A DNA stretch of 64,000 bases from Acidaminococcus fermentans DSM 20731. Its GTDB lineage: Bacteria; Bacillota; Negativicutes; Acidaminococcales; Acidaminococcaceae. The DNA lies in NCBI RefSeq assembly GCF_000025305.1, contig NC_013740.1, positions 1,364,001 through 1,428,000 of the forward strand, in the 5' to 3' direction. The notes below the pieces were generated by a model, which had not been told where the DNA came from, did no database searches, and was given only the letters and a program-made list of their open reading frames with translations. Position numbers and translations under genes: made by a program. Within the stretch, counting starts at the first letter, position 1, and each line of letters opens with the position of its first letter. Below, piece by piece: positions 26,210 to 34,884 of this stretch.

Positions 26210-29119
26210 TCACCCTGCCGCTTCTTCAATCCGTTTCAGCATGGCCAAAGCGTTTTCTTCACTGGCTTCCGTAGGATACAGGGCACTTCGGCTCAAATCT
26301 CGTTTGTACTGAAGCAGAGCATCCAAATTCAGGTCAAAAGACGCCTCCTCCGGAAAATCCGTATCCACTGCCATGGGAAGATAGACGGTTACCGCCTTTT
26401 TCTGCCCAATCCGGTAAGCCCGGTCCGTGGCCTGGTCTTCTTTGGCCGGATTCCAGCAGCGACTGAGATGGATTACATGATTGGCTCCGGTGATGTTCAG
26501 CCCCACACCGGCAGCCTCCGGGGACAGCAACAGCACCTGGAACCCTGAGGCCTGGTTGAACTGGTTCACCATTTTCTGCCGTGCCACAGCCTGTGTGGTC
26601 CCGTTAATGGGCGGCTGCACCTGGATGCCGTAGACCTGTTCCAGAAAAGTCCGTAGCAGCAGCTGAATCTTCCTGCTTTCCACAAAAATCAGGGCCTTTT
26701 CCCCCTTGGTTCTCACTCCATCCAGGATTGTTCTTGTCCGCATCAGTCTGGCAGAGGAACCGAAGAAACAATCTGGATCACCCAACGAATATCTCTTTCC
26801 ATTCCCCGCACCAAGACTGGGGCAAAGAGAAATATCCCGGAGACGGGCAATGGCCTGGAGCATGGTAATGGATTTTTCTCCCTGCCCTGCCTGTGCTTCC
26901 CGGACCACTTCCCCATACAGTTTCCGCTGTTCTTCCGGCATGGGATCCTTGAAGCGGAGGATTTCTTTGGCAGGCAGTCCCAGATTCACATCCTCCTTCA
27001 GCCGCCGGATAAAACAGGGATCCAGATTCTTCCGCAGCTGGTCTCCCAGTTCTTTCAGCCGTCCCCCCTTGTTTTCCAGATTCTGCAACTGATGCTGATA
27101 ATGGCTGTTGAAATCTTTCAGGGATTCCAGTTTTCCCGGTTCCACAAAATCCATAATGGTCCACAGATCCGTCCAGGAATTTTCTACGGGAGTTCCTGTC
27201 AGTGCCAGCCCGAAATCGCAGTTCATGGCCCGTGCCGCTACAGAAGTCCGGGTGGCCGGATTTTTGATTTTCTGGGCTTCATCCAGGATCATGACACTCC
27301 AGGCCACCCGTCCAAAAGAAAGCTGAAGTTCACGAAGGGTTTCGTAGGTGGTCAGGATCAAGTGATTCTGACTGTAATCAATCTGCCGTTCCCGGTCCTG
27401 AAAATCCAACATGGAGACTTCCTTCAGATTGGGGTCCGGGGGCCGGAAATAACAGCGGCTTCCGTCCGGATTCCGGGCCCAGTGTTTTTTCAGCTCACTG
27501 CCATACATGGGCACAATACTATCGAATACGCCTTCTGCCACAAATTTCCGGTATTCTTCCATCCAGTTCTGGAGCAAGGAAACCGGTGCCACAATCAGCA
27601 CCGATGCCATGTCCCTGCTGCCATAGGCTTTCTTCAGTGCTGACAGGAATCCAAAAGCCTGCAGGGTTTTCCCCAGACCCATATCATCCGCCAGCAGCAC
27701 CCCATGACAACCACTCTCCCAGCAGGCCGCCAGTTGTTCCATCCCCACCTGCTGATGGGGCATGGGGCGAATACCCTCTTTGAGTCCCTTGCCCAGAAAA
27801 CTTCCCAGACGGTTCCCGCCCAGCTGCTTTTCCCGTTTTGCTTTCCGAGAATGATATTCCTGAGAAAGGAAATTTTCCTGGATTTGCAGAGATGCGTCTT
27901 TTTTCTTTTCTCCGGTATTTTCTGGTCCCTGCACCTGGTCCGTTTGTTTTTCTGCAGCTTTTGCCTTCAGCTGATCCACATAGTCCAAAAATTCTGGCGT
28001 CAGTTCCACTTCCTGACTGCCCAGGACAATCCATTTTTCTCCCCGGTCCAGAGCATCACTGACCTTCAGGAACAATTCCGGATAGTCTTTTTCCTTCAGA
28101 TGAAATGTTTCCGTCTTATGAGCTGAACCTTCCCGGCCATCTTCTTCAACGGTTCCTTCCGGAGGCAGCCATTTCCGTCCGGAGCTGAGAGAAAAAGGCA
28201 GATCCGGAGCCAGGAATTCCCCAATGGAAACCACCCTGTCCCCGTACACACCCAAATCAAAATCAAAGGCTTCAGAACCGAAAACCTCCCGGGGATGTTC
28301 TGCCACCTGTCGGGCCGCCTCTGGAGAAAGCCGCTGGCACTGGCGCATTTGACGGATGCCTTCCGCCTGTTCTGGAGTGAAAACATACTGGGTCTTGTCC
28401 GGCCCATAGATTTTCCGTGTGTTGTAGGGATTGCTCCGAAACCCCTGGTCCAGCGAATCTGCTTCGATCCGGGTATAGGAATCCCCATCCCTCCGCAAGA
28501 GGACCGGCAGTACGGAAAAAGAACCGTCTGGATTCTTTTCCAGCCGCACGGAAAGCTTGTCAGCCGTAACAACTTTCTGCCGTTCCATGAACCGGTCCAG
28601 GGTGGCATGGATTTTTTCCGCCCGTTCCTTGATCCGGGCCAGCTGAAGAGTATTGTACTGACTGACTTTCCCTCTGTCCTGGATTTTCTGGCTCTCCCGG
28701 TTGCTTTCTTCCACCAGGCTCAGCAAATCATACTGGTCACGGTTGAACCGGTAACAGGTTTCCCGGCTAAGCTCCACGTAAGAACCCCGTACTACCAAGC
28801 CATAAAAAGGCGTCCCGTCCGGGCGCAGGTATTCCACCTCATACCGAAAGGACGGGGAGCCCAGGCTGCCATGACTGCGAAGGGTGATTGTATAAGGGAA
28901 ATAATCCGGCAGTTCCAGAATTTCCGAAATTTCCGGATCAAGGTCCACCGCCTGGACATGGGGCAGCAGGAATCCTTCCGGTTCTTCCTCCACTTTCCCT
29001 TCAGAGGCCAGGATTTCCAGCTGTCCCTGGATCAGAGGCCAATCTCCTGTAGGTTTTGTTTGGTGACAGGGATAAAAATATCCTTTCTCTTGGGCTATCC
29101 AAAAGTGGTGGTTGGTCAT
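26210..29119 (-). CDS. zorD: Zorya type I protein ZorD, SNF2-family helicase
   Basis: A 969-residue effector of the Zorya anti-phage system. The C-terminal half is a SNF2 ATPase: Walker A DDMGLGKT (478-485), DEAQ (613-616), TGTP (641-644), and motif VI QATDRAYRIGQ (896-906). Residues 1-450 match no domain I can name. From memory, E. coli ZorD is about 1083 residues with its DE pair at 730-731, leaving a C-terminal length almost equal to this protein; the N-terminal part here would be about 115 residues shorter. No separate nuclease domain is obvious by eye. It starts four bases after zorC ends. Alone it could pass for a generic helicase; the neighbours decide the call. Confidence 0.9.
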   Translation of the reverse strand: MTNHHFWIAQEKGYFYPCHQTKPTGDWPLIQGQLEILASEGKVEEEPEGFLLPHVQAVDLDPEISEILELPDYFPYTITLRSHGSLGSPSFRYEVEYLRPDGTPFYGLVVRGSYVELSRETCYRFNRDQYDLLSLVEESNRESQKIQDRGKVSQYNTLQLARIKERAEKIHATLDRFMERQKVVTADKLSVRLEKNPDGSFSVLPVLLRRDGDSYTRIEADSLDQGFRSNPYNTRKIYGPDKTQYVFTPEQAEGIRQMRQCQRLSPEAARQVAEHPREVFGSEAFDFDLGVYGDRVVSIGEFLAPDLPFSLSSGRKWLPPEGTVEEDGREGSAHKTETFHLKEKDYPELFLKVSDALDRGEKWIVLGSQEVELTPEFLDYVDQLKAKAAEKQTDQVQGPENTGEKKKDASLQIQENFLSQEYHSRKAKREKQLGGNRLGSFLGKGLKEGIRPMPHQQVGMEQLAACWESGCHGVLLADDMGLGKTLQAFGFLSALKKAYGSRDMASVLIVAPVSLLQNWMEEYRKFVAEGVFDSIVPMYGSELKKHWARNPDGSRCYFRPPDPNLKEVSMLDFQDRERQIDYSQNHLILTTYETLRELQLSFGRVAWSVMILDEAQKIKNPATRTSVAARAMNCDFGLALTGTPVENSWTDLWTIMDFVEPGKLESLKDFNSHYQHQLQNLENKGGRLKELGDQLRKNLDPCFIRRLKEDVNLGLPAKEILRFKDPMPEEQRKLYGEVVREAQAGQGEKSITMLQAIARLRDISLCPSLGAGNGKRYSLGDPDCFFGSSARLMRTRTILDGVRTKGEKALIFVESRKIQLLLRTFLEQVYGIQVQPPINGTTQAVARQKMVNQFNQASGFQVLLLSPEAAGVGLNITGANHVIHLSRCWNPAKEDQATDRAYRIGQKKAVTVYLPMAVDTDFPEEASFDLNLDALLQYKRDLSRSALYPTEASEENALAMLKRIEEAAG

Positions 29120-29122
29120 ATT

Positions 29123-30526
29123 TTACCTCCATCGGCTTTCTTTGGGCTGTACTCCACAGTGTCTCCGCACCCATTCATTGACCTTCCGCTGCCAGGAACC
29201 GGTTTCTGAACTGGAATGGACAAAATCCTTCTCCACATTGGAAGCCTGTGTAACGTCCGAATAAGAAAAGCCTTTATACGTATATTTCGCCTGATAAAAA
29301 GGCAAGGGCTCTTTTCCCCTTTTCCAAATTCTTAGTTTGCCATTGTGACTGGCTTCTATAAAAACATAATCTCCAATGCTGAACATCAGCAGACTTCTCA
29401 TCGAATCTCCCGACCCGTTTAGCCTTCCAAAGCCCATTCCCTGTTTGGCCAGCTCCATGCGCCAGGCGATCCGTTCCGCATCGGGGCCCAGGAACACCCG
29501 GGTATAGTACATGGCATCCAGATACTTTTCCCAAAAGTTTTTCCGGTATTTCCACATATTTTCCGATGTGGCAACCTGGCGTACTGTCTTGGAAATAATG
29601 GTAAAGAACAGGTTCAGATCGTTCTTTTTTAACCAGGACAGGAAAATTTCCCGGGCTCTTTCCTCCACATCCACCCAGTTCAGGCTGGCTCCCGGATCCC
29701 GGGGATCTCCCAGCGCCTGAAACAGCAGGATCCGTACTTCTTTTTCCCGGTTTCCGTCACCGAACCGGTCCGTCAGATAAATCATCTTTTCCGCAGCATA
29801 AGGGACCATGTTCCCACAGGCTTTGTCCTCACAAATTTCTTTCAGCACGCCGAACAGTTCATCCCAGTCGTCCTCTTCCTCCAGCTGGAAAAAATCTTTG
29901 ACGGCCCACTGTGAAAAGGATCCATACCACAGGTTCACCGGCCAGCAGAATTCCTCCAGCGCCTTCCGGAAGCTTCGCTGTTTCTGGATTTCCCGGGTCA
30001 GCAGCTTGTGTCCGTTGGGTTTCAGCAGCTGTTTCCGGTTCCGGAGATACAGCACCGATTTCAGCAGTTCCGGATCTTTCTGGAGAAACAGGGAGATGCA
30101 TTTCTGCATCCGTTCCCCCTTGTAAGGCTGTCCGTATACAGTGAAGTAGGCAAATACCAGATTCCGGAAGGTGTTCCGCCGGGCGGAACGGGGAATTCCC
30201 TCTTGAATGACCTTCAGGATGTCCTGAAGCAGTACTTCATAAAAACGGGGTTTTTCTTTTTTTTCACGGGTCAGCAGGACCGGCAGGAAAGGAACCTCCC
30301 GCCTTAGGTCTAGCTGTACTTTCTTCCCTCTTTCCTGTACTTTCACCTTGGTATAGAGTTCTTCCATGGTCACCGGATCCAGTGCTGGCCGTCTTCCGGA
30401 ATCGGACACTGTCTTTTTCAGCCATTTTTCCAGTTCCACCGGCCTTCCGGGATGCAGACAGACTTCAGGGAGGCGGATTTTAAAAGATTTCAGCCGTTCC
30501 AGACTGTGCATCAGCGACTTATCCAT
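29123..30526 (-). CDS. zorC: Zorya type I protein ZorC, EH-signature protein
   Basis: A 467-residue, basic, helical soluble protein. The C-terminal third carries the EH-signature region of ZorC: VFIEASHNGKLRIWK with Glu391, His437 in FVHSSS, and the closing WQRKVNEWVRRHCGV. From memory the functional residues of E. coli ZorC are E400 and H443, a similar spacing (43 against 46). ZorC is thought to act with ZorD on invading DNA once ZorA-ZorB senses attack. It overlaps the end of zorB by 8 bases and precedes zorD by 3. Weak as a stand-alone call, strong in context. Confidence 0.88.
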   Translation of the reverse strand: MDKSLMHSLERLKSFKIRLPEVCLHPGRPVELEKWLKKTVSDSGRRPALDPVTMEELYTKVKVQERGKKVQLDLRREVPFLPVLLTREKKEKPRFYEVLLQDILKVIQEGIPRSARRNTFRNLVFAYFTVYGQPYKGERMQKCISLFLQKDPELLKSVLYLRNRKQLLKPNGHKLLTREIQKQRSFRKALEEFCWPVNLWYGSFSQWAVKDFFQLEEEDDWDELFGVLKEICEDKACGNMVPYAAEKMIYLTDRFGDGNREKEVRILLFQALGDPRDPGASLNWVDVEERAREIFLSWLKKNDLNLFFTIISKTVRQVATSENMWKYRKNFWEKYLDAMYYTRVFLGPDAERIAWRMELAKQGMGFGRLNGSGDSMRSLLMFSIGDYVFIEASHNGKLRIWKRGKEPLPFYQAKYTYKGFSYSDVTQASNVEKDFVHSSSETGSWQRKVNEWVRRHCGVQPKESRWR

Positions 30527-31226
30527 GACTTCCTCCCGAAGGCTTTTCCCCAGGATCCTGGGGCGGCATCATAACAAAACGGATATCGATTCGCCGATTG
30601 GCGGCTCTTCCCTCTTCCGAATTGGGATCCAGTCCGTTTTCCCGTACCGGCCGGGTTTCCGCATAACCGGAGCAGGAGAAAATGGGCTCTCCCCGGGGAT
30701 TCACCAGCCAGTTGAATTCCGGTACATCATTCCGCATAAGGTTCCAGGTATTGATGGCCCGCTGTGTGGAAAGTTCCCAGTTGGACTGGAAAAACTCGTT
30801 GTGGATGGGAACATTGTCCGTATGGCCTTCAATGAAAACTGTTTCCAGGGCTTCCCGGTATTCCGGACGGGTCATGGTTTTCAACAGGGACTGACTCAGC
30901 TTGCCCACAGCCGCCTGGCCCTGTTCCTTGATATTGGCTTCCCCGGATTCAAACAACACACTTTCTGGGATCCGCAGCACCCCCTGCTTGGTGTCGATCC
31001 GCACCTGGAGTCCCTGAGCTTGGAGATCCTTCCCTACATCTTTCAACAGCTGATTCCGCAGTTCCGTATTCCCTGTATATTTGTTGGTCACCGTCTGGAA
31101 ATTCAGCATGAAATAGCACAGAGCCAAGATAAAGATGCTCAAGAGCCCAGCCATCAGGTCGCTGACCGAGGTGGTAAAGGCATCACCGCTCTGTTGGGCC
31201 TTCTGTTCTTTCTTTTTCTTCCACAT
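30519..31226 (-). CDS. zorB: Zorya protein ZorB, MotB/OmpA-like proton-channel subunit
   Basis: A 235-residue inner-membrane protein. One membrane helix (about residues 22-42) begins SVSDLMAGLLSIFILALCYF; Asp23 is in the position of the proton-carrying aspartate of MotB and ZorB. Residues about 85-220 form an OmpA-like peptidoglycan-binding domain (GHTDNVPI, NWELSTQRA, NRRIDIRF). It would anchor the ZorA channel to the cell wall. The start is 11 bases after zorA ends and the gene overlaps zorC. A flagellar MotB is unlikely because no flagellar genes are present and the zorCD partners follow. Confidence 0.93.
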   Translation of the reverse strand: MWKKKKEQKAQQSGDAFTTSVSDLMAGLLSIFILALCYFMLNFQTVTNKYTGNTELRNQLLKDVGKDLQAQGLQVRIDTKQGVLRIPESVLFESGEANIKEQGQAAVGKLSQSLLKTMTRPEYREALETVFIEGHTDNVPIHNEFFQSNWELSTQRAINTWNLMRNDVPEFNWLVNPRGEPIFSCSGYAETRPVRENGLDPNSEEGRAANRRIDIRFVMMPPQDPGEKPSGGSHG

Positions 31227-31237
31227 TCAGATTCTCC

Positions 31238-33088
31238 TTAGTGCCGTCTGTTCTTGTCCATGGCATCGGACAGATCCTGGATGGAATCACTCAGACTCTG
31301 GTTGATGGTGGACACAGAATTCATGGCCTCTTTGATGCTCTTGTCGTACTGACCAAGAGTTTCAGACAGCCATTTGCTGGTGGAAGTATTGTACTGTTCC
31401 AGAGTACGGGCCAAAGTATCCGTAGCATCCCGCATTTCCCGGCTGACTCCCTGGAAAGTCTGCTGATAGTTTTCCCAGGCACTGCGCATGGTACTCATGG
31501 AGTCCCGGATCAGTTCCAGGTCTTTCTGGCTGCTCTGGCTGACCTGGACCAGCTTCTGGACGTTCTGATCCACATGGCTGTTGAACTGGTTGCTGGCGCT
31601 GACCACCAGGTTCAGCTGACTGCCCAGGGTATCCGCCACCTTCTGCATGGGTGTGCTGGCCAAAGCAAACTTGTCTGCCGTTTTCCCGGCCGAAGCCATG
31701 ATTTCCCGGTTGTGGCCCAGCATTTCCTTCAGCCCGGCCATATAGGCATCCATGGTCCGGTTCCGTTCCTGCATATCGTGCTGGAGCTGTTTCAGCACTT
31801 CCAGTACGGAATCTTTCATATTGGCCGTCACCTGAATCATTTCTTCCTTCTGGGTCCGGGTGCTCCGGCTCATGGTATCTGTAATCTCCTGGATGGTCCC
31901 CCGGGTAGCCTCCGTAGTCTGGAGCAAAGCCTGGTTGGCTGTCCGGCCGGCTTCCACCATCTGTTCCAGTGCCGCTTTCAGGTTGGTATTCATCTCTTCC
32001 ACCAGTTGCTTCATGGCCGTCTGGCTGGCATCACTGGTAATAGCCTGTTTCTGGATATTGGCGTCCATGGCTTCGTTCAGTTTGGTTACCATCAGTTCCA
32101 CCGAACCCTGGAGCCGGGCGGTATTTTCCGCATTCAGCCGTTCAGAGACTTCCATCATACTGCCCATTTTCCCCTGGAAATCCTGAAGAGTCACGGCCAG
32201 GCCCTGGATCTGGTCCCCGGCCCCCTGTTCGATGGATTTGGACAGGGTATCCCCGGCACTGCTGCCCAGTTTGTCAATGGACTGGTTCAAATCCTGGAAA
32301 ACCGGTTCCAGGCTTTGGGTGAAGGATTCTGTTAAATTGTTCTTCAGTGCCACATCAATGCTCTGGCTGAGCTTTACAAACATGTCTTCCAGACGGCCCA
32401 CCAGTTCCCCATTCAGTTCCCGCATGGCATCCGTCTGGTCTTCTGCCTGTTCCGCCTGATGAGACAGAAATTCTTCCAGGCTTTTAGAGGGGAAAAGGGT
32501 ATTGAGCTGATCGATCAGAGTGTCCAGTTTTTTGGTGTAAGGACGGTAAATCCAGCTGTCAACGAGGTTGTACACCAGTGCCAGGATAAGGCCAACCACA
32601 GAAGTCACAAAAGCCGTTTGTGTCCCGCTGAGCAGGACTTCAATCCCGCTTTTCATAGTTTCCACATTACCCAGGTCGATGCCGCTGATTCCTGCGGTAA
32701 TCCCGGCAAAAGTCCCCAAAAGCCCCAAGCCGGTAAAAATTCCCGGCATGGCATGGAATAGGTCCAGAGGCAGATTGTCCAACAAAGTCTGATCATTGTA
32801 AAAAGCCTCCGGATCCTGGGTCATCAGCACCCCTTCTGCTTTGCTTTTGAACAGCGTCCGTTCAAATTTCTTCCAAATCGAATCATACGGGGCCTGCCCC
32901 ATTTCTTCCTGAAGATTTCCGTAATTTTCCCTGATGGATTCCCGAGAATAATTCTGCAAAACAGAAATAATCTGTTCCACAAAAGAACCAGCTTTACTGA
33001 TTCTGAAAAACCACAGAATACAGAAACCTGCAGCTATAATAAATAATAAATAGAAAAAATCTGAAATCCAAGACAGCCAATTCCCCAT
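31238..33088 (-). CDS. zorA: Zorya protein ZorA, MotA/ExbB-like channel with long coiled tail
   Basis: A 616-residue membrane protein. Helices are at about 8-28, 112-135 and 156-180; the latter two are MotA/TolQ/ExbB-like (GIFTGLGLLGTFAGITAGIS and FVTSVVGLILALVYNLV). Thr126 and Ser163 are 37 residues apart, the spacing I recall for the functional T147 and S184 of E. coli ZorA. Residues ~190-616 are a Gln/Ser/Met-rich coiled tail that would project into the cytoplasm. The tail is ~430 residues, somewhat shorter than in E. coli. It is the first gene of the Zorya operon, preceded by an AT-rich gap. Confidence 0.93.
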   Translation of the reverse strand: MGNWLSWISDFFYLLFIIAAGFCILWFFRISKAGSFVEQIISVLQNYSRESIRENYGNLQEEMGQAPYDSIWKKFERTLFKSKAEGVLMTQDPEAFYNDQTLLDNLPLDLFHAMPGIFTGLGLLGTFAGITAGISGIDLGNVETMKSGIEVLLSGTQTAFVTSVVGLILALVYNLVDSWIYRPYTKKLDTLIDQLNTLFPSKSLEEFLSHQAEQAEDQTDAMRELNGELVGRLEDMFVKLSQSIDVALKNNLTESFTQSLEPVFQDLNQSIDKLGSSAGDTLSKSIEQGAGDQIQGLAVTLQDFQGKMGSMMEVSERLNAENTARLQGSVELMVTKLNEAMDANIQKQAITSDASQTAMKQLVEEMNTNLKAALEQMVEAGRTANQALLQTTEATRGTIQEITDTMSRSTRTQKEEMIQVTANMKDSVLEVLKQLQHDMQERNRTMDAYMAGLKEMLGHNREIMASAGKTADKFALASTPMQKVADTLGSQLNLVVSASNQFNSHVDQNVQKLVQVSQSSQKDLELIRDSMSTMRSAWENYQQTFQGVSREMRDATDTLARTLEQYNTSTSKWLSETLGQYDKSIKEAMNSVSTINQSLSDSIQDLSDAMDKNRRH

Positions 33089-33136
33089 GAAAATTTCCTC
33101 ACCTTCATTTTATTGTTTATCACTGCATATGTTCTT

Positions 33137-33142
33137 ATTATA
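33137..33142 (-). promoter_or_regulatory. Candidate -10 of the Zorya operon
   Basis: A perfect minus-strand TATAAT about 50 bases before zorA, in the AT-rich gap 33089-33214. The hexamer 17 bases upstream (GAGACG) is a weak -35, so the promoter may be weak or regulated. Confidence 0.4.
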
Positions 33143-33214
33143 CACTGAAATATACATTTCGTCTCTCATTCCATTATTTTTGTAATTGTTCTTGTTTATG
33201 GTCATAAAGCAGCA

Positions 33215-33251
33215 GGGCAGGACCTTCCTAAAAGAAAATCCTGTCCTGCCC
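33215..33251 (-). terminator. Hairpin terminator after the DUF805 gene
   Basis: Inverted repeat GGGCAGGAC (33215-33223) / GTCCTGCCC (33243-33251), extended by an internal TTCCT/AGGA match, directly after the DUF805 stop on the minus strand. It insulates the Zorya operon from upstream transcription. The following T content is modest. Confidence 0.55.
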
Positions 33252-33258
33252 ATGGCTT

Positions 33259-33741
33259 TTATTTATTTTTAAAATGATAGTAGCCGTCGTCTTCCTGGAT
33301 TTTGTTCGGTTCTTCCCTGTTTTCCAGAATCCCCCCAGGCACAAACCCTAACCCGATCATAACCACCGCCAAACCATGGGAAACGGCCTTCACTTCCACA
33401 AAGGTCAGGGCCAGCACCAGCAATGGAATACCCACGGCCAGGCGATTGCTGCCGCCGATGTCCCGGATCCGCCGGGACATGGCAGCGTACATTCCCGTCC
33501 CCACCACCAGGACCACAAACAAGGCAATCCACCCGGGAAAACGGCAGGCGGCAAACAGCAAGAGAAACGAAACCAGGTACTGGATCAGGTAGGCTTTCCT
33601 TCCTGTTCGGCCTTTGAATGACAGGGGATTGCCTTCCGCCGCCAGGCACCGGATGAGAACAATCATTCCCGCAATAGCGGGCACCCCATATTCCAGGAAC
33701 AGCCCCAGTTTGACAGTCCCCCAAAAGAAATCATGCAGCAT
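33259..33741 (-). CDS. DUF805 family membrane protein
   Basis: A 160-residue protein with four hydrophobic helices. Family marks are FKGRTGRKAYLIQYL before the second helix and AMSRRIRDIGGSNRLA after the third. The function of DUF805 is unknown. GGAGGG lies nine bases before the ATG. It is upstream of Zorya on the same strand, but a terminator-like hairpin separates them, so it is probably not part of the defence operon. Confidence 0.8.
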   Translation of the reverse strand: MLHDFFWGTVKLGLFLEYGVPAIAGMIVLIRCLAAEGNPLSFKGRTGRKAYLIQYLVSFLLLFAACRFPGWIALFVVLVVGTGMYAAMSRRIRDIGGSNRLAVGIPLLVLALTFVEVKAVSHGLAVVMIGLGFVPGGILENREEPNKIQEDDGYYHFKNK

Positions 33742-33851
33742 ACATTAATACCCTCCATTCCGATATTGGATTTTCTCTATATCCATCATACCAGAATTGG
33801 TGGGTAAAATATGGGACGGAAAAGCATCAGGCTTTCCAGGTGCAGCTGTGG

Positions 33852-33879
33852 GTTCATCGCTGGTCGTTCATCGTTGGTC
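33852..33879. repeat. Heptad array (GTCGTTC/GTTCATC type)
   Basis: Units GTTCATC, GCTGGTC, GTTCATC, GTTGGTC, followed by GTTTTGG, GATGCCAGATGCCGG. The same GGATGCCAGATGC tail follows the array at 23299. Confidence 0.8.
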
Positions 33880-33908
33880 GTTTTGGATGCCAGATGCCGG
33901 GCATCTGC

Positions 33909-34802
33909 CTATGAACGGTTGCGGGTCCTCCGGGCGGCCAGGGTGTTCAGGACCATGGCGGCCACGATGCACAGGGCTCCGGTGATCAGGCTTGGGGTCA
34001 TGGTCTCCCCCAGCAGGAGCACCCCCAGGACCATGGAGGTCAGGGGCTGGAGGGGATAAAAGGAGGCGCAGTAGGTGGCGGGCAGCTTCTGGAGCAGTTC
34101 ATTCCACAGGAGATGGGCCAGGGCGGTGCACACCAGGCAGGTATACAGCAGAGGCATCCAGACCGTCCCCGTAAAGGACACGGCGGCGCCGGTTGCCCGG
34201 ACAAAGACCCAGGCGCTGGGCAGGGAAAGCAGGGCGGCAATGGCCATGCCGTAGCCGGTGACCAGCAGGGGATCATACCGGGCAGTGAGTTTCTTCAGAT
34301 GGATGGTGGCATAGGCCCAGGAAAACAGGGCGAATACGCAGATCACCATGCCGGCGGTGGTCACTCCCTGGGTGGGCCTGCCGATGATGATCCCGGCCCC
34401 TGCCACCGCAACCAGCAGGGACAGCCCCTGGAGTTTCGTCACCTTTTCTCCCAGAAGGATAATGGCCAGACCGGAGATCACCACCGGGGTCAGGGAATTG
34501 ATCAGGGAAGCAAAAGAGGCGCTGGAATACTGGATGCCCAGGAACAGGGCGGCATTGGAAAGGAAATACCCCACCACCCCCACAAAGAACAGTTCTCCCC
34601 AGTCTTTCCGGGCTATGGCTATACGGCCCTGGAGAGTATGGTACCCTGCGGCCAGCAGGATCACCGAAGAAAGGGCGTACCGGATGAACAGCACCCACAG
34701 GGCCGGGATCTGCTGCAGCACCAGGCGCCCGGAGATGTACAGGCTGCCCCAGATGACTATGACCAATGTGCAAAGCAGGGTGCTTTGCCAATTTTTACTC
34801 AT
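33909..34802 (-). CDS. EamA/DMT family transporter
   Basis: A 297-residue membrane protein with ten hydrophobic helices in two EamA halves (VIWGSLYISGRLVLQQIP in the first, YTCLVCTALAHLLWNELLQ in the second). The drug/metabolite transporter family exports amino acids or other small metabolites; the substrate cannot be told. The C-terminus ends in a short basic tail (AARRTRNRS). It appears to be a single-gene unit between the lipoprotein gene and DUF805. Confidence 0.9.
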   Translation of the reverse strand: MSKNWQSTLLCTLVIVIWGSLYISGRLVLQQIPALWVLFIRYALSSVILLAAGYHTLQGRIAIARKDWGELFFVGVVGYFLSNAALFLGIQYSSASFASLINSLTPVVISGLAIILLGEKVTKLQGLSLLVAVAGAGIIIGRPTQGVTTAGMVICVFALFSWAYATIHLKKLTARYDPLLVTGYGMAIAALLSLPSAWVFVRATGAAVSFTGTVWMPLLYTCLVCTALAHLLWNELLQKLPATYCASFYPLQPLTSMVLGVLLLGETMTPSLITGALCIVAAMVLNTLAARRTRNRS

Positions 34803-34830
34803 TGAAAATCGCCTCGGTTACAAATAAATA

Positions 34831-34860
34831 CAGGGGCTGCTGCAAACACAACAGCCCCTG
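34831..34860 (-). terminator. Terminator after the DUF2271-like lipoprotein gene
   Basis: Stem CAGGGGCTG/CAGCCCCTG with a 12-base loop, 24 bases past the gene end on the minus strand and followed by an AT-rich stretch. Confidence 0.65.
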
Positions 34861-34884
34861 GTTCCAGGATTCTGCACTGAATCT

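Noticed and set aside
30519-33088. zorA/zorB read as flagellar MotA/MotB or TolQ/TolR
   Set aside because: The ZorA tail is far longer than in MotA, no flagellar or tol genes are present, and zorC and zorD follow without gaps.
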